Assembly: GCA_021604105.1 (NCBI GenBank)
Contig: BQIW01000034.1
Location: 1-42,589 of the forward strand
Length of the DNA: 42,589 nt
Reading direction: 5' to 3'
From: Nitrospirales bacterium
Lineage (GTDB): Bacteria > Nitrospirota > Nitrospiria > Nitrospirales > UBA8639
Shown here piece after piece: positions 8,433-16,627 of this stretch; the first letter of the stretch is position 1, and each line of letters begins with the position of its first letter. The notes below the pieces were generated by a model that saw only the letters and a program-made list of their open reading frames with translations, ran no database searches and was not told where the DNA came from. The position numbers were made by a program, and so were the translations under genes.

Positions 8433-9221
8433 ATGTTCGGAACCATGGGGTTCTCTGAACTCATGATCATTCTGGTGATCATTCTGATTATTTTCGGGGC
8501 AGGTCGGCTCCCGCAAATCGGAGAAGGTGTGGGGAAAGCCTTAAAAGGCTTTAAAAAAGAAGTCGCCGATCTACCACAGCCCGTGGACCCTAATGAGACA
8601 GCCCCAACGACGCCGCCAGAACCAGGACAAGCTCAATCCCAACCAACCACACCGGTAGGCACCCCAACAAACCAGCCATTCCAGCCTGGTCCTGAACAAA
8701 CACCAGGAACTACTGCAGCTTTACTATACAAGGGAGCGGGACCGGAGGTGGTTCAGCCTTCCTCTAAATCTGCGGCGACTTCTGATACTCCTGAAACGAC
8801 GACAACTCCGTCTGCTCCCCCACCGATGTCCATGGAGGATAGGCAAGCGCAACCAGCCCCTATGGCTTCCAGGCAATATCCCGCTCTCCCGGCTAATGCA
8901 CAAGCGAAGCCTGTGCTGAAACGACCTGCAGCTGTTGTGAATAAACAAGCTGTGGCTCGCGTCCAAGCTCAACAAGCTGCATTGAAAGCCCAGGCCTCCC
9001 AGCAATCCGGTTTAGCCCCACGGGATATGCAATCATTGGGAGAGGGCCTTGGGAGTGCCGTACGAACCTTCCGGGATGCCGCGACGGATATTAAAAATTC
9101 GATTGATCCTCAAATGCGCACCATTCAAGCCGAGCTCGAGTCTGCCGAAAAAGAGATGCAGGACTCCATAGAAGTGGCAAAAGAACCTCTGACTCCCAAA
9201 GAACCTTCTGGATCTGCATAA
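8433..9221 (+). CDS. TatA/TatB-type translocase protein with long C-terminal extension
   Basis: The N-terminus is a textbook TatA/TatB module: a short periplasmic start, one membrane helix (about residues 9-21), the hinge FGAGRLPQIG (21-30), and an amphipathic helix EGVGKALKGFKKEV (31-44). TatA forms the pore of the twin-arginine export system, and TatB helps bind substrate. At 262 residues this is about three times a usual TatA. Residues 48-195 are low-complexity Pro/Ala/Gln/Thr. Residues about 200-250 form a second amphipathic helix, LGEGLGSAVRTFRDAATDIK, that echoes the first amphipathic motif. A role in Tat export is inferred from the N-terminus, and TatA versus TatB is undecided. tatC is not in the window. 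A HEAT-repeat gene follows within 10 bp. Confidence 0.88.
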   Translation: MFGTMGFSELMIILVIILIIFGAGRLPQIGEGVGKALKGFKKEVADLPQPVDPNETAPTTPPEPGQAQSQPTTPVGTPTNQPFQPGPEQTPGTTAALLYKGAGPEVVQPSSKSAATSDTPETTTTPSAPPPMSMEDRQAQPAPMASRQYPALPANAQAKPVLKRPAAVVNKQAVARVQAQQAALKAQASQQSGLAPRDMQSLGEGLGSAVRTFRDAATDIKNSIDPQMRTIQAELESAEKEMQDSIEVAKEPLTPKEPSGSA

Positions 9222-9228
9222 GCCTTTC

Positions 9229-10002
9229 TTGCTACCAATCTATATCCATTCTATTGTCGTTATCGGAGCATTTTGTTTCTTTGGACTCATCGGTTGTGTC
9301 ATTGAATCCCCACCTGAAACCGCTGAAACCGTCACCGAACGACTCATTCCACTTCTGACAAATCCTCAGCCTGATACTAGACGGACCGCAGCCTTATCAC
9401 TTGGGAAAATTGGTGACCCTCATGGCATTCCAGCCCTTGCCCTCGCATTGTCGGATCCAGACGACCAGGTTCGACAATCCAGCGCGTGGGCCTTGGGAAT
9501 GATGGCCGATTCCCTAACAGATCAGGCTTTAGTTGCGTTGGTTCAGCACCTTACGGATCCATCAGATTCAGTCAAACGGGCTGTGGTATTGGCCTTGGGT
9601 CGGACCACTGTGCAGGAGGAATTGTTCCTAGTGTTAGCCGAAGCCTACGCTATTTCCACGATTGACACCCAAAGAACCATTATCCAATCTCTTGCTCACT
9701 TTGACTTTCCATTTTCCTATTCCGTATACCTTCAAGCTCTGGAAAGTCCGGATTCCCTCACTCGACAATCCGCTATTGCAGGACTCGGTGAATTAGGCGA
9801 CCCCCGAGGACTCCAGTTTTTACGCACCCATCTTCTCCAAGATCCAAGCGTAGGTGTGCGATCAGAAGCCGCGTATCGGTTAGGCAAACGGGGAACCAGC
9901 GTAGATGTGCCTACCCTGAAAGAAGCCATGGAAACCGACCCGACTCCCAATGTGCATTTTTGGGCCTCCTGGGCCCTTGTCCAAATTGGTCAGAATACTT
10001 AA
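9229..10002 (+). CDS. HEAT-repeat lipoprotein (PBS-lyase-like repeats)
   Basis: A 257-residue predicted lipoprotein. The N-terminal hydrophobic segment ends in the lipobox LIGC with C23 as the lipidation site. The mature part has about six HEAT/PBS-lyase-like helical repeats of about 31 residues, recognisable by strings such as TRRTAALSLGKIGDPHGIPA, VRQSSAWALG, RQSAIAGLGELGDPRG and VRSEAAYRLGKRG. These build a protein-binding solenoid, and the partner is unknown. The start is a TTG at 9229, only 7 bp after the TatA-type stop, with no clear Shine-Dalgarno site. The start is therefore uncertain, though the lipobox position fits. Translational coupling with the Tat gene is likely. Confidence 0.82.
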   Translation: MLPIYIHSIVVIGAFCFFGLIGCVIESPPETAETVTERLIPLLTNPQPDTRRTAALSLGKIGDPHGIPALALALSDPDDQVRQSSAWALGMMADSLTDQALVALVQHLTDPSDSVKRAVVLALGRTTVQEELFLVLAEAYAISTIDTQRTIIQSLAHFDFPFSYSVYLQALESPDSLTRQSAIAGLGELGDPRGLQFLRTHLLQDPSVGVRSEAAYRLGKRGTSVDVPTLKEAMETDPTPNVHFWASWALVQIGQNT

Positions 10003-10099
10003 GCTCCACGAATTTTCTTCGGCATTATTTTCTCTTCCCTCGCAAATTTCCGGCCAATGCTACCCATAGGTCAAAATTTTCCATGTTCAATGCACTTGA

Positions 10100-10128
10100 T
10101 TGAATACTTGAGAAAAAATCATTACAAT
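10100..10128 (+). promoter_or_regulatory. Candidate promoter for the small lipoprotein gene
   Basis: TTGAAT (10100-10105) and TACAAT (10123-10128) are spaced by 17 bp. The -10 box lies only 17 bp before the ATG at 10146, so the predicted leader would be about 10 nt, without room for a normal Shine-Dalgarno site. Confidence 0.4.
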
Positions 10129-10145
10129 TCGCCTTCTTTTTCTCC

Positions 10146-10403
10146 ATGAACAAAAAAATGCCGTATTTAAAAATAGATGTGATCATAGGCCTTCTGGCAA
10201 TTCTTACAGCCGTGAGTTGCGCTTCCGCCCCGGTGAAATGGTTCAAGCCAGGGACCTCCCAGGCGACCTTTTCCCGTGATAAAGCTGATTGCGAAGAAGC
10301 CCTCTTCTCAACAGGAACCACTCAAAGAACCAAAGAAGTTTATTCCTTGGAAGGGTGTTTGGAGGCGAAGGGGTACACGGCCATCCCGCTTTCTTCTCAA
10401 TAA
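10146..10403 (+). CDS. Small lipoprotein with conserved cysteine pair
   Basis: An 85-residue predicted outer-membrane or periplasmic lipoprotein. The signal segment (about 11-24) ends in TAVSC, with C25 as the lipid attachment site. The mature part has two further Cys in the pattern DKADCEEALF ... SLEGCLEAKGY. This spacing recurs in many tiny lipoproteins of unknown function, where the pair may form a disulfide. No Shine-Dalgarno site is seen before the ATG. Confidence 0.75.
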   Translation: MNKKMPYLKIDVIIGLLAILTAVSCASAPVKWFKPGTSQATFSRDKADCEEALFSTGTTQRTKEVYSLEGCLEAKGYTAIPLSSQ

Positions 10404-10576
10404 CGAAATATCCAAACGTTGGTTTTATAGAAATCCTGGGGAGGATAAAACCTGGAGCTTTCGTTACAAAAAAACGGCTAGTCTCTTGGGGGGGTGGACA
10501 ATGTATTGTTTTGATCTTTTAAAATGAAGGGTAATTATCCGGGTGTTAGGAATCGATTGAACGCACGAACGGGAAC

Positions 10577-10945
10577 ATGAAAAAAGTTCTTCTAGTAGAT
10601 GATGATCTCAATTCTCGGGAAGCCCTTCGCCTGGTCCTGGAATCTCAGAAATTAGAATGTATTGAGGTCGGCAATGGATCAGAAGCCATCGCTTGGCTGT
10701 CCAATAACAGAGCGGACCTGATTATCTCGGACAATCAAATGCCGGTTCTGGCAGGTCTAGATTTTATTGACCAAATCAAACTGCACGCGAAAGATCCCAT
10801 CCCAATCCCCGTTATCTTACTTAGCGGCCATCTCGACCAACAGGACAAACATCGTGCGCGTCAGGCAGGAGTTTTTGCGATCCTAGATAAACCCTGCAAT
10901 TTTAGCCAATTCCTGTCCATAGTTCAGTTGGCATTGGACCAATAA
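10577..10945 (+). CDS. Stand-alone response-regulator receiver domain (CheY-like)
   Basis: A 122-residue receiver domain with no output domain. The acidic pocket is D8-D9-D10 (LLVDDDL), the phospho-acceptor is D52 in IISDNQMP, the switch Ser is in VILLSGH, and the conserved Lys is in AILDKPC. These are all key residues of a phosphorylatable receiver. Cytoplasmic. No histidine kinase lies nearby, so the partner kinase and the output are unknown. It is flanked by non-coding DNA on both sides and is probably monocistronic. Confidence 0.93.
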   Translation: MKKVLLVDDDLNSREALRLVLESQKLECIEVGNGSEAIAWLSNNRADLIISDNQMPVLAGLDFIDQIKLHAKDPIPIPVILLSGHLDQQDKHRARQAGVFAILDKPCNFSQFLSIVQLALDQ

Positions 10946-11218
10946 TTCCGGTTTCATTCCTCCTGCTGCACTCCTTCATCAGGGCTCTTTTCAAGCCCTT
11001 GTATCAAAAAGCTCTTCCTCATCTCTAACTTTTCCTACTCAGTGTTCAACTGCTAATCCATTAGCGGTATTTCCCTATTAACTCTTTTCTCGATATCTCT
11101 TTATTAGGTGATGAATCTAACACCCTACAGAAACCTTTACCCAATATTGGGAAGTGGTTGACCTAAGAAATCGAAAAACTTCTCCCTTATTCTCGTTTTT
11201 AACAAAAGGAGTGCTTTC
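10946..11218. other. Intergenic gap with a hairpin and a 12-bp palindrome
   Basis: AGGGCT-(7 nt)-AGCCCT at 10981-10999 can form a short hairpin after the receiver gene, but no good T-run follows it. A perfect palindrome CCCAATATTGGG lies at 11140-11151, about 70 bp before the next gene, and could be an operator. No gene is supported. Confidence 0.4.
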
Positions 11219-11473
11219 ATGCTGAAAACATTTGGAGGAATGATTATTGGTTCCATCATGACCATGATGCTTTTTGGCGGGGTATCTGCTGCCGACAAAG
11301 TTTTGGCGAATGCGCAGACCTTATATTTTGATCATATTCAACGACCAGACACCACCACCACACTTCTACTTCTTGTCTTTTTAAGTATCTTCCTGGCTTC
11401 CCTGACTCTATGGCCCGCCAAACCTGCTTTGGACACAAAGAAGATCACCAAACAATTGCGCCGGCACTGCTAA
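11219..11473 (+). CDS. Small two-helix membrane protein
   Basis: An 84-residue protein with an N-terminal hydrophobic segment (about 5-24, GGMIIGSIMTMMLFGGVSA, possibly a cleavable signal) and a second helix at about 47-64 (LLLLVFLSIFLASLTLW). It ends in a basic tail (KKITKQLRRHC). AAAAGGAG lies 8 bp before the ATG, which supports real translation. Function is unknown. It is isolated between non-coding stretches. Confidence 0.68.
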   Translation: MLKTFGGMIIGSIMTMMLFGGVSAADKVLANAQTLYFDHIQRPDTTTTLLLLVFLSIFLASLTLWPAKPALDTKKITKQLRRHC

Positions 11474-12812
11474 AAATCAGAATTTTTCAATTTCAAGACA
11501 ACAATGCTGTGGATAGAGGAACGACTGCTAGGGGGGGAATAATGCGGACGGAGACAGTCAAGTGGATCCCCAGACAATGATGAGGACAAAACCGTACTTC
11601 GTGGGCGAACGAAACTATTTTAAAATGTTTATCTTTCTCAAGAGGCGTTTTATTTGTCTTCCCTGTGAAACCAACAAGAGCGGTTGAATGATCTCGCCCC
11701 GTTCAGGCTTCAAAATACTAAACCTGAACGGGTGGAGCAGGCCTTTGACCTAACAACCGTGTCGGAGAAGATAATGAAGGGGAACAGAACGCATGACTAC
11801 CTTTTCAAGAGTCTAACATCCATGGCATTTTTCTGATTTTATTATTTCTGCTTGGCCTCTACAGGTCCAAAATTTATGAGTACAGGCTTTTCAAAATAAA
11901 GATCTCCTCTGAATCCTTTTTTTCACTCTATACTTTTCCAATTAGGCCTCAAAAGACATCCTGTCGGACATGAAATTAAATAATCACAAAATAATTTCTT
12001 TATCGAGAAGAAATACCGTGGTATTTCAGAGTCGCGATCATGAAGTCAGGAATCACGAACAGCCGCACATAGCAGCATCTGGAGCACTAGAGCCAAAGGG
12101 GAGACCAATTTTTCCTTTCCACGAGTGTCTCATGGAAAACTCTATGCTGTTAGAGGAGATTCCAGTATTAACACTTCTCCTGTCCCAGGTATTCCACCAT
12201 CCACCATAAAAAAAGCCCAGCAAATTCGCCACAGCCCGTCAGGAACGGCAACAAAAGGCCAAAGAAGACAGAACTCCGCAAAAAAACCACCCGATGCGTT
12301 ATCCTCTTATATTGATCGGTTTTTTTCGGTCCTTCATACACGCCCAGTTCTATCCCACAATATCTCTCCTGAAAAATCGGTTATTTTATTGTTACCCGGT
12401 TTAAAAGAATGTTCTACAAAATTGCATGTACCGCTTAATCCAAAAGCCATTAAAAGTAAGTACATTAATTTAATCACTAAATCTTGCGACTGGGCATACC
12501 TTTCCACTCCCAAGAATCTCTTGCCCATTGCCTTCCTCCCCATTGAAAATCCCCTTTCGCGCTCTAAACTCACTTTTCACAAGCGCATTCTAAAAATTGT
12601 GATTCCAATATGCAGACGATACCCTTACCACCGAAGTTGGCAACGGACTTGCTCATTCGTATGTTCCAAGCCAAAACATCAAAGACTTATTCTTTACAAA
12701 GCCGAATCATTTGCGGATACACACAACTTTCCAAGCGCACGCGAATATACCAAAACAACATCAACCATTGGACCATGGTCAATACCCTGAACTCATGGAG
12801 ATGCGGAGACGT
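11474..12812. other. Long non-coding or decayed stretch
   Basis: About 1.3 kb with no gene I can support. An open frame of 221 codons (12125-12790) exists on the plus strand. However, its translation is rich in Lys, Ser, Pro and His, lacks any motif and has no ribosome-binding site, so I regard it as chance or decay. The only structured element is the inverted repeat at 11698-11732. Confidence 0.5.
11698..11732. repeat. Perfect 10-bp inverted repeat
   Basis: CCCGTTCAGG (11698-11707) and CCTGAACGGG (11723-11732) flank a 15-nt loop. No T-run follows, so it is not a classic terminator. It could be part of a non-coding RNA or a protein-binding site. Confidence 0.55.
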
Positions 12813-13964
12813 ATGAACATTGTGGACAAGATGAAACATGACTGGAACGAACGTGCCCAACACCATGCCAGATTTTGGATTGCCACCGAGGATTACCAGA
12901 CAGAAGAAAAATTTTCCCAATCGGGAAAAGCCACTGCCCAGGCTCTGTTGGCAACCATTCCTGTCCCTCCCTTGCCATCGTGGAAGGTCCTAGACATCGG
13001 ATGCGGAATTGGCCGGGTCCTTAAAGCCCTCGCCTCCCATTTTGATCATTTAGTCGGAATCGATGTTTCCTCCACAATGATTGCCCAGAGCAGACAATGG
13101 TTAGCCGACTATCCTCATATCCACACGTACGAAACCTCTGGGGTGGATCTTCGAGAGTTCCCTCACTCCTCCTTTGATCTGGTGTATTCCTATGTCGCAT
13201 TTCAGCATATGCCCCGTCCTGTGTTTGAACATTATCTGAGAGAAATTCACCGCGTTTTGATTCCTGATGGCTATCTGGCCTTTCAACTGCCCATAGGCCA
13301 TTTTCATGATGTTCCCCTTGAGGACACCATTGGGATACGCTCGTATTCGAAGCAGGAAATTGAAGAAACCCTTCGCCGGAACGGCCTAGGCTTTCTTCAG
13401 CATCCATCATCCAACAATCCCGAATTCGGAGAGATCTCTGATTCTCACAGCCACCGGTTCCGGCTGGCACAAAAAATCGGTCCAATAGGCCCCGCTATCT
13501 CAATGGACTGGGGCGAGTTGGAACAACCACACTTTGTCTCTCAATTGGATACCCATCTTTATGGTATTTATGCCGACGATTGTGCATGTGCAGGCAACTA
13601 TCAAGAAGGAATTCAGACGTTGCAAACCCTGCTCAATAAGAATCCCGCAAATCTAGAAGGAAGGCTACGATTGGCAGCATTATTGATCGAGACCGGACAA
13701 CTACCACAAGCTTTGGTCACCATGCACGAAATCATCACCCTCCACCCTGAATACGAAGAAGGCCCACGAACGCTCAGACAACTTCTCGAGAAATGTCCGA
13801 ATCGACATCCGTCTAGGATCCCTTCCCTATCCACAACCAGCAAGCACTCCCCTGTCGACACATCACAAGATACTTTTGCATTAACAAATAGGGAGTATTC
13901 AACCATAAAGGGTGACCAAAAAATGCATTATCCCCCTACCGATTCTCTCGTCAGCCAAATATGA
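12813..13964 (+). CDS. Class I SAM methyltransferase fused to a TPR domain
   Basis: A 383-residue protein. Residues 1-50 hold MKHDWNERAQHHARFWIA, common to a group of small-molecule methyltransferases. The SAM-binding motif I is VLDIGCGIGR (59-68), then GIDVSSTMIAQSR (82-94), motif VYSYVAFQHM (124-133) and LIPDGYLAFQLP (149-160). Residues about 260-330 form one to two TPR-like helical pairs (ALLIETGQLPQALVTMHEII). The substrate is unknown. The start at 12813 follows GGAG with a short spacer, much like the spacing seen before pepA; upstream in-frame ATGs at 12795 and 12801 are possible. The last 50 residues are Ser/Thr/Pro-rich and look disordered. Confidence 0.85.
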   Translation: MNIVDKMKHDWNERAQHHARFWIATEDYQTEEKFSQSGKATAQALLATIPVPPLPSWKVLDIGCGIGRVLKALASHFDHLVGIDVSSTMIAQSRQWLADYPHIHTYETSGVDLREFPHSSFDLVYSYVAFQHMPRPVFEHYLREIHRVLIPDGYLAFQLPIGHFHDVPLEDTIGIRSYSKQEIEETLRRNGLGFLQHPSSNNPEFGEISDSHSHRFRLAQKIGPIGPAISMDWGELEQPHFVSQLDTHLYGIYADDCACAGNYQEGIQTLQTLLNKNPANLEGRLRLAALLIETGQLPQALVTMHEIITLHPEYEEGPRTLRQLLEKCPNRHPSRIPSLSTTSKHSPVDTSQDTFALTNREYSTIKGDQKMHYPPTDSLVSQI

Positions 13965-14012
13965 GTGATCAACGGGTATGTGTAAAATTTGACTTTCTAA
14001 TAGCCTTTCTTT

Positions 14013-14021
14013 TGTTATAAT
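14013..14021 (+). promoter_or_regulatory. Extended -10 promoter upstream of DUF3015 gene
   Basis: TGTTATAAT fits an extended -10 element (TGnTATAAT). It lies about 58 bp before the ATG at 14079 and leaves a leader of about 50 nt with a strong AGGAGG site. Confidence 0.5.
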
Positions 14022-14078
14022 CATGCTCACGAGTCGTAAAACTATTCTTTTATCTCACCACCAAACTAGGAGGAAAGC

Positions 14079-14594
14079 ATGGCAAAAAAACCATGGGCAT
14101 TGGTCTCAACATTTTTTCTGGTCATGGGAATGTCAGGCATGGCATTAGGGAATCCGCCAAACAATGGTCCAGGTTGTGGATTAGGAAAACTCGCGTGGGG
14201 AGATTCCAGCCAAAAGGAAAGCATTGGTGGGCAGGTCATGATGGCCACAACCAACGGCACATTTGGGTCTCAAACATTTGGAATCAGTTCGGGTACTTCC
14301 GGATGCACCAATGATGGGAAAATTTTTGCATCAGAAAAAGTGAATGTCTTTGCGGCTATTAATTTTGATAATTTGGCTCAAGAAATGGCTCAAGGGGAAG
14401 GCGAACATCTCACGTCCTTGGCCACATTAATGGGTATTCCTGTCGTCCAACAGCCCGCGTTCTTTGCCATGACCCAGGAGAAATACACCACCCTCGTTCA
14501 GTCGGGTGAATCCTCTCCAAAAGCGGTAGTTGCGGCCATTCACGATGCCATGGTCGACCACCCTGTTTTAGCTCAAGCCACGACATCCAAGTAA
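14079..14594 (+). CDS. DUF3015 family exported protein
   Basis: A 171-residue secreted protein. A signal peptide covers about 1-24 (KKPW, then a hydrophobic run, then GMALG before NPP). The mature region shows features of DUF3015: GPGCGLGKLAWGD near the N-terminus, TNGTFGSQTFGISSGTSGC, then a helical part with FAAINFDNLAQEMAQGEGEH. The two Cys, one near the start and one in SGTSGC, may pair. Function is unknown. AGGAGG stands 7 bp before the ATG. A hairpin terminator follows directly, and the DUF4105 gene comes 59 bp later. DUF3015 and DUF4105 proteins are often found together, as I recall, which suggests a shared envelope role. Confidence 0.86.
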   Translation: MAKKPWALVSTFFLVMGMSGMALGNPPNNGPGCGLGKLAWGDSSQKESIGGQVMMATTNGTFGSQTFGISSGTSGCTNDGKIFASEKVNVFAAINFDNLAQEMAQGEGEHLTSLATLMGIPVVQQPAFFAMTQEKYTTLVQSGESSPKAVVAAIHDAMVDHPVLAQATTSK

Positions 14595-14602
14595 ACTATA
14601 TC

Positions 14603-14640
14603 AGGCTCCGGCTGATACAGCCGGAGCCTCTCTATTCTTT
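14603..14640 (+). terminator. Hairpin terminator between DUF3015 and DUF4105 genes
   Basis: A perfect 12-bp stem AGGCTCCGGCTG / CAGCCGGAGCCT (14603-14614 and 14618-14629) with a 3-nt loop is followed by a T/C-rich run (CTCTATTCTTT). It probably ends or attenuates the DUF3015 transcript before the next gene. Confidence 0.7.
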
Positions 14641-14653
14641 ACCTTCCTGACAT

Positions 14654-16558
14654 GTGGTAAACATTCTTCTACTTTTTCTTATACTTCTGCTCCTTCCCCT
14701 TGAGCTCAAGGCGCAAGCCCCTCCCTCTCCCTATTTGCAAGAACTCCTTCAACAAGCCATCACGGGGAAACTCCATCAGGACCGTTACTGGCATCTTTTA
14801 CTCCACTACCGACAAAACCCTTTTGGTGGGCACACCAGCGAGGTCGATGATCCGGGATTTTTCCTTGCACCAGATGGAAAAACCAATCCAGAAGCTGAAT
14901 TACAAGCAACACTGACATATTTTTTTTCTAATACATTAGTTGGTCGCTCCAAACAGCCAGCACAATGTGCATTTATTGCCCGATACCACTGGCTGAAAGA
15001 GAAACTCCAGTTCGAGGACTCCAAACTTTTCCCACATCCATGTGAACGTTTTGTTAGTTGGCTTAAAGAATTGAATCCTGCCTCGATTACCTTTATTTTT
15101 CCTTCGGCCTATATGGATAACCCTGCCTCGATGTTCGGACATTCATTTTTACGGGTTGATCAAAAAGGCCAGACATCAGAAACGAATATCTTAGCGTATA
15201 CGATTAACTACGCTGCGGAAGTCCCGCCAAATGCGGGGATTGAATTCGCCTATAAAGGGATATTTGGAGGATACAAAGGGTTCTTTTCGACCATTCCCTA
15301 TTACATGAAGGTCAAAGAATATCGAGATCTTGAGAATAGAGACATTTGGGAATATCGCTTGAATTTTTCAGAAAAGCAGTATCACAGATTGCTCATGCAT
15401 GCGTGGGAATTAGGGAATGCTTATTTTGACTATTACTTTTTTAAAGAAAATTGTGCGTACCACATTCTCTCACTCCTGGAAGTGGCCGATCCCAAACTCC
15501 ACCTGACCGACCAATTTCACTTTGCGACAATTCCTGCCGATACCATTCGCCTTCTTGCCAGACACAAAGGTTTGGTTCAAAAAATTTCTTATCGTCCCGC
15601 CCGCAGTACTCTGCTCAAACGAAAGAGAGAAACGTTAACAAAAAAAGAAGCCTCCTTGGTCCAAAAACTTATTCACGATCCTCAGAAAATAAACCAATTC
15701 GAATTTCTTCAATTACCACAAAACCGGAAAACATTCCTTTTAGATTTCGCTTCAGACGTCTTGCGATATAAAGGGATAACTGATCAAGACAAGACTGAAG
15801 ACTATAGGGCCAAAAATCGATCTATCTTAGTGGCACGTAGCCAAATTCCCATCCCATCCAGCCCCTTTCCGGTTAAACCATTTTCCCTTTCTCCCGAACA
15901 CGGGCATCAAACGTTCAGAGTCGGAGGTGGATTTGGATGGAGAAACAATGAAATATTTGAAGAAGTCAACTTCCGAGGGGCCTATCATGATCTCCTGGAC
16001 CCTGACCCAGGGTACACCCAAGATGCTCAAATAGCATTACTTGATTTACGGCTGAGGCATTATCAGCACCAAAACCTATTTCGAGTGGAGCGATTCACCT
16101 TCGCCAATATCCTCTCCTTGGCGCCCATTGATTCGTTGTTTGCTTCGCCATCATGGAAAATCAATATTGGAATGGACACCGTCAAGACATCGACCTGCGA
16201 CCTCTGTTCTAATGGGAATGCCAATGGAGGAATTGGTGGAGCCCTGGAAACTCAGGTTTTTCAACGAGAGGTCTTTTTTCTCTTTGGGGAGATGGATGCC
16301 AACATCAGTGGCGGGTACAAAAAAAATCACCGGGTGGGGGGAGGAGTATCTGGCGGCGTGATGGCCACCATCACTCCGAACTGGAAATGGCTCATGTCAG
16401 CAGGATATCTGTATTACCCCATTGGAGATCGATCACATGATACCCCTCTTTCTGTCGGGCAACGTTTGACAATCGCCAAAAATTTTGCGGTGCGCGCCAC
16501 GTTCACCCACCATGAACATGACAATGAATTCCTTGCTGTTTTTCACGGGTATTTCTAA
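14654..16558 (+). CDS. DUF4105 (Lnb N-terminal domain) envelope protein with C-terminal barrel-like region
   Basis: A 634-residue exported protein. A signal peptide covers about 1-22 (LLLLPLELKAQA). Residues about 140-280 are the DUF4105 / Lnb N-terminal periplasmic domain, with the conserved strings SMFGHSFLRVD (H163) and KENCAYHILSLLE (C267). By analogy with Cys-His papain-like and acyl-transfer folds I infer these as a possible active pair. Residues about 420-634 are beta-rich and end in the aromatic HGYF, suggesting an outer-membrane barrel or its domain. The start is GTG 14654. It pairs with the DUF3015 gene upstream, separated by a terminator. Substrate unknown. Confidence 0.85.
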   Translation: MVNILLLFLILLLLPLELKAQAPPSPYLQELLQQAITGKLHQDRYWHLLLHYRQNPFGGHTSEVDDPGFFLAPDGKTNPEAELQATLTYFFSNTLVGRSKQPAQCAFIARYHWLKEKLQFEDSKLFPHPCERFVSWLKELNPASITFIFPSAYMDNPASMFGHSFLRVDQKGQTSETNILAYTINYAAEVPPNAGIEFAYKGIFGGYKGFFSTIPYYMKVKEYRDLENRDIWEYRLNFSEKQYHRLLMHAWELGNAYFDYYFFKENCAYHILSLLEVADPKLHLTDQFHFATIPADTIRLLARHKGLVQKISYRPARSTLLKRKRETLTKKEASLVQKLIHDPQKINQFEFLQLPQNRKTFLLDFASDVLRYKGITDQDKTEDYRAKNRSILVARSQIPIPSSPFPVKPFSLSPEHGHQTFRVGGGFGWRNNEIFEEVNFRGAYHDLLDPDPGYTQDAQIALLDLRLRHYQHQNLFRVERFTFANILSLAPIDSLFASPSWKINIGMDTVKTSTCDLCSNGNANGGIGGALETQVFQREVFFLFGEMDANISGGYKKNHRVGGGVSGGVMATITPNWKWLMSAGYLYYPIGDRSHDTPLSVGQRLTIAKNFAVRATFTHHEHDNEFLAVFHGYF

Positions 16559-16579
16559 CTCTCCAAAAAAAAAGGAGAG
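16559..16579. repeat. Short hairpin between convergent genes
   Basis: CTCTCC and GGAGAG flank nine A residues between the stops of two convergent genes. The stem is only 6 bp. It may contribute to termination on the minus strand (a T9 run there), but this is weak. Confidence 0.3.
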
Positions 16580-16627
16580 GCAAACCCATACTTCTCAAGC
16601 CCTTTAACAAAAACATAAAGCCCTCGG

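Noticed and set aside
12125..12790. Plus-strand open frame of 221 codons
   Set aside because: Length is notable, but the translation is Lys/Ser/His/Pro-rich without hydrophobic pattern or motif, and no ribosome-binding site is present.
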